A program made the translations under genes and the position numbers. The notes beneath the pieces are model-generated. The model was not told the DNA's origin, searched no databases, and worked only from the letters and a program-made list of their open reading frames with translations. A DNA stretch of 40,121 nt from the NCBI GenBank assembly GCA_020404105.1, contig JADBWH010000107.1, forward strand, positions 1 through 40,121, in the 5' to 3' direction. The stretch comes from Pseudanabaena sp. M53BS1SP1A06MG. GTDB lineage: Bacteria; Cyanobacteriota; Cyanobacteriia; Pseudanabaenales; Pseudanabaenaceae. Of the stretch, positions 1-8,792 are shown in pieces (position 1 is the first letter of the stretch; every line of letters begins with the position of its first letter).

Positions 1-69
1 ATCCCCCTCTCCCATCAAGGGAGAGGGGGCAGGGGGGTGAGGGTGATATTTGTTCCACGTAACATCAGT
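1..69. repeat. End of a family-2 MITE-like repeat with purine/pyrimidine hairpin
   Basis: A perfect 11-bp stem (CCCCCTCTCCC at 3-13, complement at 19-29, loop ATCAA) is followed by GGGGGGTGAGGG and then GTTCCACGTAACATCA at 52-67. The last 16 bases are the exact reverse complement of the left end of the element at 24880-24971. The hairpin and the GGGGTGAGGG tail also resemble the in-frame insert in mfd at 28919-28956. The other end lies outside the window. Confidence 0.6.
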
Positions 70-146
70 TACATAAGTTGGAGTTACACTTCACTGAATT
101 GGTATGATCTAAGGCAAATAAATCAAACTGAGGGAAATTTAGAATT

Positions 147-803
147 ATGTCTGTGACAAAAACATCAAAGGCTCTAAGAGTTCTCATTGTTGAAGATGAT
201 CCATTAATCCAACTCGGTTTAGAGCAATCCCTATCTCAACAACCCCATGTAACGTTAATTGGTATCGCTGAAGATGGCTATATCGGCGTAAAAATGGCTC
301 AGGAATTAAATCCCGATATTATTGTGATGGATATAGGTTTGCCAAGACTGGATGGAATTTCGGCAACTCAGAAAATCAAAACGATTTTACCTAATGTGCA
401 CATTGTGATGCTTAGCTCCCATACAGATGATATAGAAATCATCGCGGCGCTTTCCAGTGGGGCTGATGCATACTGTGTCAAAGGCACAAGCACTGAGAGC
501 CTACTAGCGGCTTTTTCTGTAGCTAAGGATGGGGCAACCTACCTTGATCCGCAAATTGCACGTAAAGTTATGGATCACCTCAAACCTCCTATCCAAATTG
601 ACAACACTTCGCATCTATCTCAAAGGGAATTAGAAGTCCTGAAATTAATTGTTGAAGGCAAAAGTAACCCTGAAATTGCCAAACTGCTTTACCTCAGCCC
701 AAATACGATTAAAACTCATGTCCGTAGCATTATGAATAAATTATCGGTGGATGATCGCGTTCAGGCGGCAGTAATTGCTTTGCGATCGGGATTAGTCAAT
801 TAA
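147..803 (+). CDS. NarL/FixJ-family response regulator with LuxR-type HTH
   Basis: This is a two-component response regulator, expected to be phosphorylated by a partner kinase and then to bind DNA. The receiver domain spans about residues 10-125, with the acidic cluster E16-D17-D18, phosphoacceptor D62 in VMDIGLPRLDG, and the conserved lysine in YCVKGTS. A LuxR C-terminal HTH covers about residues 155-215 (LSQRELEVLKLIVEGKSN, then NTIKTHVRSIMNKL). The length of 218 aa is typical of the family. ATG is preceded by a GAGGGA stretch about 11 bases upstream. It stands alone here with no adjacent kinase; the kinase fragment at the far end of the window is on the other strand and need not be related. 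The target genes cannot be told from the sequence. Confidence 0.9.
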   Translation: MSVTKTSKALRVLIVEDDPLIQLGLEQSLSQQPHVTLIGIAEDGYIGVKMAQELNPDIIVMDIGLPRLDGISATQKIKTILPNVHIVMLSSHTDDIEIIAALSSGADAYCVKGTSTESLLAAFSVAKDGATYLDPQIARKVMDHLKPPIQIDNTSHLSQRELEVLKLIVEGKSNPEIAKLLYLSPNTIKTHVRSIMNKLSVDDRVQAAVIALRSGLVN

Positions 804-912
804 TGTAAATTCTTGATCATGTCCCTGTAATAGGTTTTTTGGGAAGCTAGGTTTTGTATCGACAATCGCTAACGAGATATATAATAGGCAGTAAATTAAG
901 CTTATAAACACT

Positions 913-1365
913 GTGGCGCATACCTTTTTAGTTCAACCTGGTAAATGGACTCTCGAAGGCAACTGGATAGATCGAGACTCAATGCCTACTGAAGTCAAAG
1001 GTAGAACTTTAGTAGGTTGGTCTAAGGATAATTATTGGTTTACGATGGTCACAAAATTGACTTTTCCCAATAGCGATCGCGACGAGTTAACTATGGCGTA
1101 CAAAGGACGAATTGACACTGATGAGCGTCAATTTACCTATGTTGTGGATGATAGTTATCTGGGGAAAGTGGAAGGTGAGGGTATCATCGGACCCGATTCA
1201 ATTATTCAGCGCTATTGGGTCATAGGTGATAAAAAAATGCGAACAGGTTTTCAAACTTTGTATCGTCGCGAGAATAATACCTATTTCTTAGCAGGTGGTA
1301 TCATTGCTGGACAAAATCTAGAGAGCACTATTGAAGCAATCTTGACTCGTCATCCTGACTTTTAA
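913..1365 (+). CDS. Conserved hypothetical protein, probable beta-rich fold
   Basis: A 150-aa protein with a GTG start; no better in-frame ATG precedes it. It contains no membrane segment or signal peptide. The sequence alternates aromatic and charged residues in short strands (GKWTLEGNWID, YWFTMVTKLTF, RYWVIGDKKMRTGFQTLYRR), as in small cyanobacterial beta-barrel hypotheticals. I do not recognise a named family. It is separated from the regulator upstream by about 110 bases and is followed by a degenerate repeat element, so it is probably monocistronic. The function is unknown. Confidence 0.7.
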   Translation: MAHTFLVQPGKWTLEGNWIDRDSMPTEVKGRTLVGWSKDNYWFTMVTKLTFPNSDRDELTMAYKGRIDTDERQFTYVVDDSYLGKVEGEGIIGPDSIIQRYWVIGDKKMRTGFQTLYRRENNTYFLAGGIIAGQNLESTIEAILTRHPDF

Positions 1366-1397
1366 TAAAAAGGCATCTCTAGGGCATTTTTTTATTA

Positions 1398-1527
1398 AGA
1401 GTCGGCAAGACTTTAAGAGATGGTTTGCATAGCAAACCATCTCTTAAAGCTATAAATCAAAAGCCTTGCATAGCAAGGCTTTTGATTTATAGCTAAAAAC
1501 TTACAAGATTAACTTGAACTGGCTGTG
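1398..1527 (-). repeat. Degenerate, reversed copy of the TAACG-ended MITE-like family
   Basis: Two adjacent hairpins, GAGATGGTTTGC/GCAAACCATCTC (about 1417-1446) and AAAAGCCTTGC/GCAAGGCTTTT (about 1459-1483), are the same two hairpins found inside the copies at 13043 and 39542, but in reversed order. At 1512-1525 a sequence close to the family end (TTAACTTGAACTGGC against TTAACCCAAACTGGC) marks one terminus. The other terminus is too decayed to place. It lies between two convergent genes and may also help terminate transcription. Confidence 0.55.
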
Positions 1528-1548
1528 GCTTTGATTTATTGCTTTGAA

Positions 1549-2814
1549 CTAGCGGGAACTAACGTTTTTTAATTCGCTCGACAGAATATCGATCGCTTTG
1601 GCAAATTGTGGGTCAGCAACTGTACCAACAAGATCGCGATTCTTGTTCAATTTTTCGAGATCCTCTTTAGTCAACTCAACTACACGATCAGGCACAATAC
1701 CCATGTGGTTAATATCGCGTCCATTGGGTGTGTAGTACTTCGCGATTGTCACCGCCATCCCTGAACCATCGGTCAAGGAATGAACTGACTGTACTAGCCC
1801 TTTACCAAAGGTTTTTGTACCAACAATGATAGCCCGTTTGTTATCTTGCAAAGCACCAGATAGGATTTCACTAGCACTTGCAGAGCCACCATCTACTATT
1901 ACCACTAGAGGCTTATTGGTTAGAGATTGACGATTTGCGGTCAATCTTTCACTCTCGCCCTTGCGGTCAATAGTGGAAACGATGGTGGCGTTATCGAGCC
2001 ACATTCTGGCAATCTCAGCACTGGAATAAAGTAACCCACCAGGGTTAGATCGTAAATCGAGTACAAAGCCAACTGCACCCTTGCTAACGTGATCTTGGAT
2101 TGCCTTACGCATATCGCTCGCTGCATTAGCATTAAACTGGCGCAAGCTGATATAGCCAACCTTACCAATATTGGTATCGCGCAACTCTGCCTTGACTGGA
2201 TGAATTTCAATCTTAGCGCGTTCTAATTCGACATCAAATTGTCGCTCGCCACGCTTAATACCTAACTTAACCTTTGTCCCAGCAGGACCACGAATGAGGG
2301 CTACAGCTTGGTTGATATCCATACCATCTGTAGATTTACCCGCGATCGCTGTAATAATGTCCTTGGTTAAAAGCCCAGCACGAGCTGCGGGTGAGTCCTC
2401 AATCGGAGCAACTACTGTTAGTTGTTTGGTGGCATCATCCATGCCTAATTGAATACCAACTCCTGTGAGTTCCCCCGACGTATCAATTTGCATACTCTTG
2501 AATTGCTCAGGATCCATAAAGCGAGTATAGGGATCATCAAGCAACTTAAGCATTTCTCGAACTGATCGATATGCCTCAGCCTTGGATGCATAATCACGAT
2601 TTTCGACATACTGTCGTCTAACTTGTCGCCAGTCTACTTTGTTAAAGGAGCCATCGACATATTCCCGATTGATAAGCTGCCAAGCTTCGTCAACAATTTC
2701 TTTGGGGCTATCCCGAAATGCGGCGATGCTAGGATTGGCTAGCTGAAAACCAACAACTGCGACCGCAGCCGCTAATGCTGCTGTTGTACCAAGTACAAGT
2801 CCGCCTTTTGCCAT
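1549..2814 (-). CDS. Carboxyl-terminal processing protease, S41 family (Ctp paralogue)
   Basis: A serine protease with Ser/Lys dyad that trims protein C-termini in the lumen or periplasm. An N-terminal hydrophobic segment (about residues 3-23) anchors or exports it. A helical region to about 90 is followed by a PDZ domain (about 100-185, TGVGIQLGMDD) and an S41 catalytic domain (about 200-380). The nucleophile is Ser313 in GGSASASEI, and the general base Lys338 lies 25 residues on in TFGKGLVQ. The length of 421 aa fits cyanobacterial Ctp enzymes. CtpA matures photosystem II D1; from the short N-terminus and the run SPKEIVDEAW I favour a CtpB/CtpC-type paralogue, but cannot settle which. Confidence 0.92.
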   Translation of the reverse strand: MAKGGLVLGTTAALAAAVAVVGFQLANPSIAAFRDSPKEIVDEAWQLINREYVDGSFNKVDWRQVRRQYVENRDYASKAEAYRSVREMLKLLDDPYTRFMDPEQFKSMQIDTSGELTGVGIQLGMDDATKQLTVVAPIEDSPAARAGLLTKDIITAIAGKSTDGMDINQAVALIRGPAGTKVKLGIKRGERQFDVELERAKIEIHPVKAELRDTNIGKVGYISLRQFNANAASDMRKAIQDHVSKGAVGFVLDLRSNPGGLLYSSAEIARMWLDNATIVSTIDRKGESERLTANRQSLTNKPLVVIVDGGSASASEILSGALQDNKRAIIVGTKTFGKGLVQSVHSLTDGSGMAVTIAKYYTPNGRDINHMGIVPDRVVELTKEDLEKLNKNRDLVGTVADPQFAKAIDILSSELKNVSSR

Positions 2815-2976
2815 GTCAACTTCCTGAAAGGTGATGTAAGTGAGGAATGCGAGATTTATAAGTACATCAACTCTAGCACAGGAGTTTTTAAGCGTGTGAT
2901 GAAATTAGTAAAACCTAATAAATTCGTTCTGATTACGATCTCAAACACCAGATTTTGCCTCTTCTAAGTCATGAAT

Positions 2977-2990
2977 GTAGCTTCTAATAC
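2977..2990 (+). promoter_or_regulatory. NtcA box upstream of the first amt gene
   Basis: GTA-GCTTCTAA-TAC is an exact GTA-N8-TAC match. TGAAAT at 3013-3018 lies 22 bases downstream and can serve as the -10 element, which is the layout of class II NtcA-activated promoters in cyanobacteria and predicts a start near 3025. The rest of the 365-base gap holds nothing else I recognise. NtcA control of ammonium transporters is established; its use here is inferred. Confidence 0.7.
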
Positions 2991-3179
2991 AAATTGGTGT
3001 CTTACAAATTGGTGAAATCATTCTTGAGTAACTTCTCTATGGTAACCATATAAAATAAGTAATGAATGAGTGCCATTAGTTGTTCGCTTTCAGTGATGGA
3101 GTGCTCTTGAAAATGGTGCTTACCCATCCCATGTCACCTTATCGTAATTACAAGAAAACTTTGTGAAAGGATAGAGTCT

Positions 3180-4757
3180 GTGATCAAAAAATTTTTGCTG
3201 AGTGCGTTGCTAGTATTATGGTTAGTGAGTTTACCTTTTACAGGTCAAACTTGGGCACAAGCAACTACTTCTCCTACAACTAGCCCAACATCAACTACTT
3301 CCCCTAGTCCTACTTCTAGCGCCTCACCCACTGCATCACCTAGCGCCGCACCGACATTGGCTCCTACAAGTGGTGATGTTGTAACTTTAACAAAGGATCA
3401 AAAGGCTGCCCTAGACAAGCTGCTAGCCCCTGCACCTCCTGCTTCGCCAATCAGTTCAGGCGATACCGCTTTTATGTTGGTAGCGGCAGCTCTAGTGTTA
3501 TTGATGACTCCTGGTCTTGCCTTTTTCTATGGTGGTCTGGTCAGAACCCGCAACGTACTGAACACAATGATGATGAGCCTATTGCTCATGGCAGTTGTCG
3601 GCGTCACTTGGGTTTTATGGGGATATAGCTTAGCCTTTGATGTAACTGCTGAAGTATCTAAGGGGACTTTTGGACAAGGGCTAGAAAAGTTTATTGGTGG
3701 ACTTGATTGGGTATTTCTCAACGGAGTTAAATTTGATGCTCCCGATCCTATTGGCTATGCAGGTACGATCCCCCATGCAATATTCATGGTTTACCAGATG
3801 ATGTTTGCAATCATCACACCAGCCCTAATCTCTGGTGCGATCGTTGAACGGATGAGCTTCAAGGCTTATTTCTGGTTTATTCTGCTTTGGTCAACTTTAG
3901 TCTACTCACCTCTCGCCCATATGGTCTGGGGACGTGGCTTTCTGCAAGAACTTGGAGCTTTAGACTTTGCTGGCGGAACGGTTGTTCATATCAGCTCTGG
4001 TGTTGCTGCCGTAGTGGCTGTTTTGGTAGTTGGTTCTCGTAAAGACTTTGCGACTAGACCACATACTCCCCACAATGTTCCATACGTGCTTTTAGGAATT
4101 GGACTACTGTGGTTTGGATGGTTTGGCTTTAATGCTGGTAGCGCTCTGGCAGCTGGACCGCTTGCTGCTGTTGCATTTGTGGCAACTACTGTTTCTACTT
4201 CAGCTGGTGGACTCACATGGCTATTAGTTGAATGGGTATTACGTGGTAAACCAACTGCTGTCGGTATTGCTAGCGGATTTTTAGCTGGACTAGTTGGTAT
4301 TACTCCTGCTGCTGGTTTTGTAACTCCCATTGGTGCAATTTTAATTGGCTCAATTACATCTGTGTGCTGTTTTATTGCTGTGAGTTTGCGTGCCAAATTC
4401 AAGTTTGATGATTCCCTTGATACCTTCTCTGTGCATGGTGTTGGTGGAACTATTGGAGCAATGTTAACTGGTATATTTGCAACAAAAGCTGCTTTTGGTG
4501 GAGAAGCTAGTCTTGGACTTTTAGATGGCAATCCTGGTCTAATTTGGAAGCAGTTTGAAGGTGTTGCTTTTACCTATGTATTTGCGGCAGTTGGTACATT
4601 TGTTATCATGTTCATTCTCAAGTTATTTATGGATTTGAGAGTAGCCCATTCGATCGAAGAACAAGGTATCGACTTACCTATTCATGGTGAAGAGGGTTAT
4701 GGTAACGAGTTTGGTTCTGGAGTATTCATCAGCCAAGGATCTTCTTCTGAAGGTTAA
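3180..4757 (+). CDS. amt: Ammonium transporter, Amt family, with Ser/Thr/Pro-rich N-terminus
   Basis: An inner-membrane ammonium/ammonia channel. A signal peptide (about residues 1-26, ending TWAQA) precedes a 45-residue Ser/Thr/Pro/Ala-rich spacer and then about eleven membrane helices (about residues 98-495). The two pore histidines of the family sit in VVHISSG and FSVHGVGG. The C-tail carries EEGYGNEFG, the kind of cytosolic tail that contacts PII/GlnK proteins. The GTG start is supported by AAAGGA 8 bases upstream (3166-3171). An NtcA box lies upstream, a hairpin terminator follows, and a second amt lies 418 bases downstream, so the pair is tandem but separately promoted. The Ser/Thr/Pro spacer is longer than usual for Amt. 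Confidence 0.94.
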   Translation: MIKKFLLSALLVLWLVSLPFTGQTWAQATTSPTTSPTSTTSPSPTSSASPTASPSAAPTLAPTSGDVVTLTKDQKAALDKLLAPAPPASPISSGDTAFMLVAAALVLLMTPGLAFFYGGLVRTRNVLNTMMMSLLLMAVVGVTWVLWGYSLAFDVTAEVSKGTFGQGLEKFIGGLDWVFLNGVKFDAPDPIGYAGTIPHAIFMVYQMMFAIITPALISGAIVERMSFKAYFWFILLWSTLVYSPLAHMVWGRGFLQELGALDFAGGTVVHISSGVAAVVAVLVVGSRKDFATRPHTPHNVPYVLLGIGLLWFGWFGFNAGSALAAGPLAAVAFVATTVSTSAGGLTWLLVEWVLRGKPTAVGIASGFLAGLVGITPAAGFVTPIGAILIGSITSVCCFIAVSLRAKFKFDDSLDTFSVHGVGGTIGAMLTGIFATKAAFGGEASLGLLDGNPGLIWKQFEGVAFTYVFAAVGTFVIMFILKLFMDLRVAHSIEEQGIDLPIHGEEGYGNEFGSGVFISQGSSSEG

Positions 4758-4807
4758 CCTTACTTGCTAGTTACAGTTTCTAGGAAGTATATTTAAATAC
4801 TTAACTT

Positions 4808-4841
4808 AAAGATGGGTGGCTATATCAGCCACCCATCTTTA
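4808..4841 (+). terminator. Hairpin terminator after first amt
   Basis: A perfect 14-bp stem, AAAGATGGGTGGCT at 4808-4821 with its complement at 4827-4840 and loop ATATC, lies 50 bases after the stop codon. The U-run is short. Confidence 0.6.
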
Positions 4842-4858
4842 GTTGTTGGGATATTAAT

Positions 4859-4945
4859 TAATGTCAGTTCGGGTTAAGATGGCAAATAGTTTCTCAAAGC
4901 CCTTGTGTCTAGGATTGTAAAGTTGGCAAACCAGAACTGACGTTA
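4859..4945. repeat. Short (87 bp) copy of the TAACG-ended MITE-like family
   Basis: The left end TAATGTCAGTTCGGGTTAA and the right end (reverse complement TAACGTCAGTTCTGGTTT) are inverted repeats of each other and of the ends at 13043-13184 and 39542-39690. The inner two-hairpin cassette is missing. It is flanked by AT on both sides (4857-4858 and 4946-4947), consistent with a 2-bp target duplication. It lies between the two amt genes, upstream of the second NtcA box. Confidence 0.65.
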
Positions 4946-5073
4946 ATTTTTTGATTGTTTTTTATTATCAAAACTCAAGGCAGCATAGATAGAGATAAGT
5001 AATTATCTATGATTATAATTAGTTTTTTTCGTTGATCTCTTATGTCTGAAGAATGCACATACCAAAGTATTTT

Positions 5074-5087
5074 GTATAAGTCTATAC
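5074..5087 (+). promoter_or_regulatory. NtcA box upstream of the second amt gene
   Basis: GTA-TAAGTCTA-TAC is an exact GTA-N8-TAC match inside a larger dyad (GTATA..TATAC). A possible -10, TGATGT at 5108-5113, lies 20 bases downstream. The gene start at 5176 leaves a leader of roughly 55 bases. Confidence 0.68.
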
Positions 5088-5175
5088 AATATATAGGTGC
5101 TTAAATCTGATGTGATTGATTTCATTGATATTTGCATTGGCATGATTGCATTACTTCAACGAGGAGAACTATAAA

Positions 5176-6654
5176 GTGTTGGTTTATAAGTCAAATCATA
5201 AGAAGAGGCTCAGGAGTTCAGTCAACTGGACTGCTTGTGTACCTCTAGCAGCGATTATTGGTGTTTTTTGGATCTATGCAGCCACTGCTCAGACTACGGC
5301 TCCAACTGCTGCACCGACAATAGATGAAGTTAAAGCTAGTGTAAGTGCTCTCGATGCAACTCTAGACACCCTTTGGGTCGTCATTGCAGCATTTTTAGTA
5401 TTTTTCATGAATGCTGGTTTTGCATTGGTCGAGTCTGGGTTTTGTCGCCGAAAGAATGCAGTTAATATTCTCACTAAGAACTTAGTTGTATTTGCGATCG
5501 CTACAATTGCTTATTGGGCGATTGGTTTTGCATTTATGTTTGGTAACGATGATGGCAATGCTTTCATCGGCTTGAAAGGATTCTTTATTTCTGGGGCTGA
5601 TAATAGTCCTGCGATCGGTGATGCATATAAAGGAGACTTTGCTGCTCTTAACTGGACAAGTATCCCCCTAGAAGCCAAATTCCTATTCCAACTTGTATTT
5701 GCAGGAACCGCCGCAACGATCGTTTCAGGTGCTGTTGCTGAGCGAATTAAGTTTGTCGCATTTTTAATTTTTAGCTTTTTACTAGTAGGCGTTTCCTATG
5801 CAATCACAGGTCACTGGATCTGGGGTGGTGGCTGGGCTGCCAAAATGGGATTTTATGACTTTGCAGGGTCCACCGTTGTACATACTGTTGGGGGCTGGGG
5901 CGCTCTAGTCGGTGCGGCTTTACTTGGTCCTCGATTAGGTAGGTATGGAGCAGATGGAAAAGTAAGAGCGATCCCCGGTCACAATATGGGTTTAGCCACT
6001 CTAGGTTGCTTGATTCTGTGGTTAGGATGGTTTGGATTTAACCCAGGTTCAACGATGGATGCCAATGGTAAACTCATTGCTCATATTGCTCTGACAACAA
6101 ACATGGCTGCTTCTACAGGTGGTATTGCAGCAATAATTGTTGCTTGGCTTTACTTAGGTAAACCAGATCTTTCAATGATTGTTAACGGAATCCTAGCTGG
6201 GTTGGTTGGTGTTACCGCATCATGTGCATTTGTTGATATTCCTAGCGCCGCAATAATTGGTGCTGTTGCAGGTGGGATTGTTGTTTTTGCGGTTGGATTT
6301 TTTGATTCTATCAAGATTGATGACCCTGTTGGGGCAACATCAGTTCACCTTGTTTGTGGAGCTTGGGGAACTTTAGCTTTAGGACTATTTAGCAAAGCAG
6401 GAGAGTTTGGCGCTGCTCCTGCTCCCAAAGCTGGATTATTCTTTGGTGGTGGCGCTGAGCAACTTTGGTATCAATTTGTTGGGTTTATTGCCGTTGGTGG
6501 CTTCACAGTTGTATTTAGCTTCATTGCTTGGTATGTAATTTCTCTTATTACAGGTGGTATTCGAGTATCTGAGGAAGAGGAAATTAAAGGTCTCGATATT
6601 TCCGAACATGCTATGGAGGCTTACCCTGGTTTTGGTAAGGAAAGTGAAAGTTAA
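5176..6654 (+). CDS. amt: Ammonium transporter, Amt family (second tandem copy)
   Basis: A second Amt channel, divergent in sequence from the first. An N-terminal basic/hydrophobic segment, probably a signal or first helix, ends near ATAQTTAP; about eleven helices follow. Pore histidines lie in [10 protein letters not shown] and [11 protein letters not shown]. The C-terminal tail, [15 protein letters not shown], is the characteristic tail of cyanobacterial Amt1-type proteins. I place the start at GTG 5176, giving 492 aa, because a clear GAGGAG (5161-5166) sits 9 bases upstream; reading on to TTG 5146 would put that site inside the gene. A hairpin terminator follows. Confidence 0.93.
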   Translation: MLVYKSNHKKRLRSSVNWTACVPLAAIIGVFWIYAATAQTTAPTAAPTIDEVKASVSALDATLDTLWVVIAAFLVFFMNAGFALVESGFCRRKNAVNILTKNLVVFAIATIAYWAIGFAFMFGNDDGNAFIGLKGFFISGADNSPAIGDAYKGDFAALNWTSIPLEAKFLFQLVFAGTAATIVSGAVAERIKFVAFLIFSFLLVGVSYAITGHWIWGGGWAAKMGFYDFAGSTVVHTVGGWGALVGAALLGPRLGRYGADGKVRAIPGHNMGLATLGCLILWLGWFGFNPGSTMDANGKLIAHIALTTNMAASTGGIAAIIVAWLYLGKPDLSMIVNGILAGLVGVTASCAFVDIPSAAIIGAVAGGIVVFAVGFFDSIKIDDPVGATSVHLVCGAWGTLALGLFSKAGEFGAAPAPKAGLFFGGGAEQLWYQFVGFIAVGGFTVVFSFIAWYVISLITGGIRVSEEEEIKGLDISEHAMEAYPGFGKESES

Positions 6655-6685
6655 TTATTGACTTAGCTACTATTACAACTATTTA

Positions 6686-6716
6686 AAAAGACGATGCTTA
6701 GCATCGTCTTTTTTTT
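6686..6716 (+). terminator. Rho-independent terminator after second amt
   Basis: The stem AAGACGATGC / GCATCGTCTT (6688-6697 and 6701-6710, loop TTA) is followed by a run of T to 6716. This is a textbook intrinsic terminator about 30 bases after the stop codon. Confidence 0.85.
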
Positions 6717-6817
6717 GGATTGCTTTTTGTAAACTTCATCCTAATTCCGATAGGATTATCGGGGTATAATGGTGGGGCAAAGAAAACTAAATTATATTAA
6801 GTCTCGATAGTTGAACC

Positions 6818-8743
6818 ATGACAAATAATCTGATTAATACTGGTAAAGTATCAAAGGTTGAAGTCCTCAAGCAAAAAAGCAATTTTTTGAGAGGTCCTAT
6901 CGACGTTGAGTTAAACGATGGCAATCCATTTTTTAGTCAAGATGGATTGCAAATCTTAAAATTTCATGGTTCTTATCAACAAAAAGATCGGGATTTAGAA
7001 AAGGCAAAGGCGAAGGGGGAAGAAGCTCAGTACAGCATGATGTTGAGGACTCGCAGCCCTGGGGGATTTATTCCTTGGCAGTTGTATGTCGCTTTGGATA
7101 AATTAAGCGATCGCTATGGCAATCACACTTTACGTGCCACGACCAGACAGGGCTTTCAGCTTCACGGCATTCTTAAAGAAAATCTCAAAACAGTGATCGT
7201 CGATATCACCAAGAATATGGGATCAACTGTGGGTGCTTGTGGTGACATTAACCGGAATGTGATGGCTCCACCTGCTCCTTTTAAAAATAAGCCTGAATAT
7301 GACTATGCGCGGGAATATGCAGTTAGGCTTGCTGATCTTTTAGCACCACAAGCTGGAGCCTATTACGATATTTGGCTAGATGGTGAAGTTGCCGTAACTG
7401 CCACCGAAGCCCCAGAGGTCACTGAAGCAAGAAAGCGTCAAGGTGCAGGAACAGCAAAAACTAATATTAGTGAGATTGAGCCAATCTATGGCACACAGTA
7501 TTTACCCCGCAAATTTAAAATTGCAATCGCGGTTGCTGGTGATAACTCCGTTGATCTCTATACCAATGATTTGTCATTAGTGGTAATTACCAATGCGGCT
7601 AATGAGTTAGAAGGATTTAATGTCTATGTTGGGGGCGGGTTAGGTCGTGCCCATAACAATGATGCAACAATTGTGCGAATTGCTGACAGTATTGGTTTTG
7701 TCCCTGTGGTGCAGGTTTACGATCTTGTGAAAGCGATTGTTGCGTTGCAGCGTGATTATGGCGATCGCCACAACCGTCGTCACTCCCGTTTTAAATATAT
7801 TTTGGAAGAATGGGGTGTAGAAAAGTTCAAGCAAGTTTTGTTGGATTATTATCCAACAAAACTTGCAGATGCCCGTGAATTGCCTCCTTTCAAATATCAA
7901 GATTATCTGGGTTGGCATGAACAGGGTGATGGCAAGTATTTTGTTGGTGTATCCATTGAGAATGGTCGGGTACTTGATCGCAAAGGTTTACACCTTAAAA
8001 CAGCTTTGCGCGAAATCAGCGAGAAATTCCACCATGATTTTGTCCTGACTCCTAATCAGAATTTACTAATTACCGAAATTGCTGCCGATGAGAAAGAAGA
8101 AATCCAGAAAATCCTCGATCGTTGCGGTATTTTAGCTCCTGACCAGATCGATACATTGGTGCGTTACTCGATGGCTTGTCCTGCTTTCCCCACCTGTGGA
8201 TTAGCGATCGCGGAGTCAGAACGCGCTTTACCCGATATCTTGGCAAGAATTCGCAAATTGTTGGTGCGTTTAGGGTTGGAAGATGAAACCTTTGTTACTC
8301 GCATCACAGGTTGTCCCAATGGTTGCGCCCGTCCCTACATGGCGGAACTTGCCTTTGTTGGTAGTGCTGTTGATGAATATCAGATTTGGTTAGGTGGTAG
8401 TTTTAACTCCACTCGTTTAGCTCAGCCCTATGTGCAACGTCTCCATATTAATAATCTAGAACAAGGTTTAGAACCTCTATTCTTCTATTTCAAGAAAGAT
8501 CGCTTAGCAGGCGAAAGCTTTGGTGATTTTTGCGATCGCAAGAGCATTAACGACTTACAGCAGTTTGCAGAAACCTATGTGTCGGAACTTCCCGAAGAAA
8601 AAGCTAAAGGTAAGCGCCGCGATGTTCGCCATCGGGTCACACTTTCCACCAAGTCCTTTGAGCTTCTCAAGAAAGCAGTTGAAGAGCAAGGTTCATCAAT
8701 GAAGGATGTTGTGGAAGCGGCTCTGGAGAAATATTTAGCATAG
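6818..8743 (+). CDS. sir: Assimilatory ferredoxin-sulfite reductase with C-terminal RHH-like tail
   Basis: Reduces sulfite to sulfide with six electrons from ferredoxin, using siroheme and a [4Fe-4S] cluster. The cluster/siroheme cysteines are C454 and C460 (CPAFPTC) and C499 and C503 (CPNGC), the family's CX5C..CX3C pattern. The anion-binding region TLRATTRQGFQLHG lies at about residue 105. It has the two ferredoxin-like halves of the nitrite/sulfite reductase family. At 641 aa it carries an extra tail: residues 600-641 read as a basic strand (RHRVTLST), a helix, a Gly-Ser turn and a second helix (MKDVVEAALEKYL), the pattern of CopG/Arc ribbon-helix-helix DNA-binding domains. It is preceded by a terminator and followed by a hairpin at 8750-8779. 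Function is certain for the core, inferred for the tail. Confidence 0.93.
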   Translation: MTNNLINTGKVSKVEVLKQKSNFLRGPIDVELNDGNPFFSQDGLQILKFHGSYQQKDRDLEKAKAKGEEAQYSMMLRTRSPGGFIPWQLYVALDKLSDRYGNHTLRATTRQGFQLHGILKENLKTVIVDITKNMGSTVGACGDINRNVMAPPAPFKNKPEYDYAREYAVRLADLLAPQAGAYYDIWLDGEVAVTATEAPEVTEARKRQGAGTAKTNISEIEPIYGTQYLPRKFKIAIAVAGDNSVDLYTNDLSLVVITNAANELEGFNVYVGGGLGRAHNNDATIVRIADSIGFVPVVQVYDLVKAIVALQRDYGDRHNRRHSRFKYILEEWGVEKFKQVLLDYYPTKLADARELPPFKYQDYLGWHEQGDGKYFVGVSIENGRVLDRKGLHLKTALREISEKFHHDFVLTPNQNLLITEIAADEKEEIQKILDRCGILAPDQIDTLVRYSMACPAFPTCGLAIAESERALPDILARIRKLLVRLGLEDETFVTRITGCPNGCARPYMAELAFVGSAVDEYQIWLGGSFNSTRLAQPYVQRLHINNLEQGLEPLFFYFKKDRLAGESFGDFCDRKSINDLQQFAETYVSELPEEKAKGKRRDVRHRVTLSTKSFELLKKAVEEQGSSMKDVVEAALEKYLA

Positions 8744-8749
8744 GCTTCT

Positions 8750-8779
8750 AAAGATCTACTCTCTTAAGAGAAGATCTTT
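8750..8779. other. Hairpin between sir and the decarboxylase gene
   Basis: AAAGATCT (8750-8757) pairs with AGATCTTT (8772-8779), enclosing a second self-complementary stretch TCTCTTAAGAGA. There is no U-run, so it may be an attenuator or mRNA-processing site rather than a terminator. It covers a possible TTG start at 8778, which argues for the ATG at 8793. Confidence 0.45.
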
Positions 8780-8792
8780 GATTGAGAGCAAA

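Noticed and set aside
3986-4531. 181-residue open frame antisense to the first amt gene
   Set aside because: It mirrors a strongly conserved Amt coding sequence, is composed of low-complexity Pro/Ala/Thr runs and has no ribosome site.
5146-5175. Earlier TTG start for the second amt gene
   Set aside because: It would place the strong GAGGAG site inside the coding region; GTG 5176 is correctly spaced from it.
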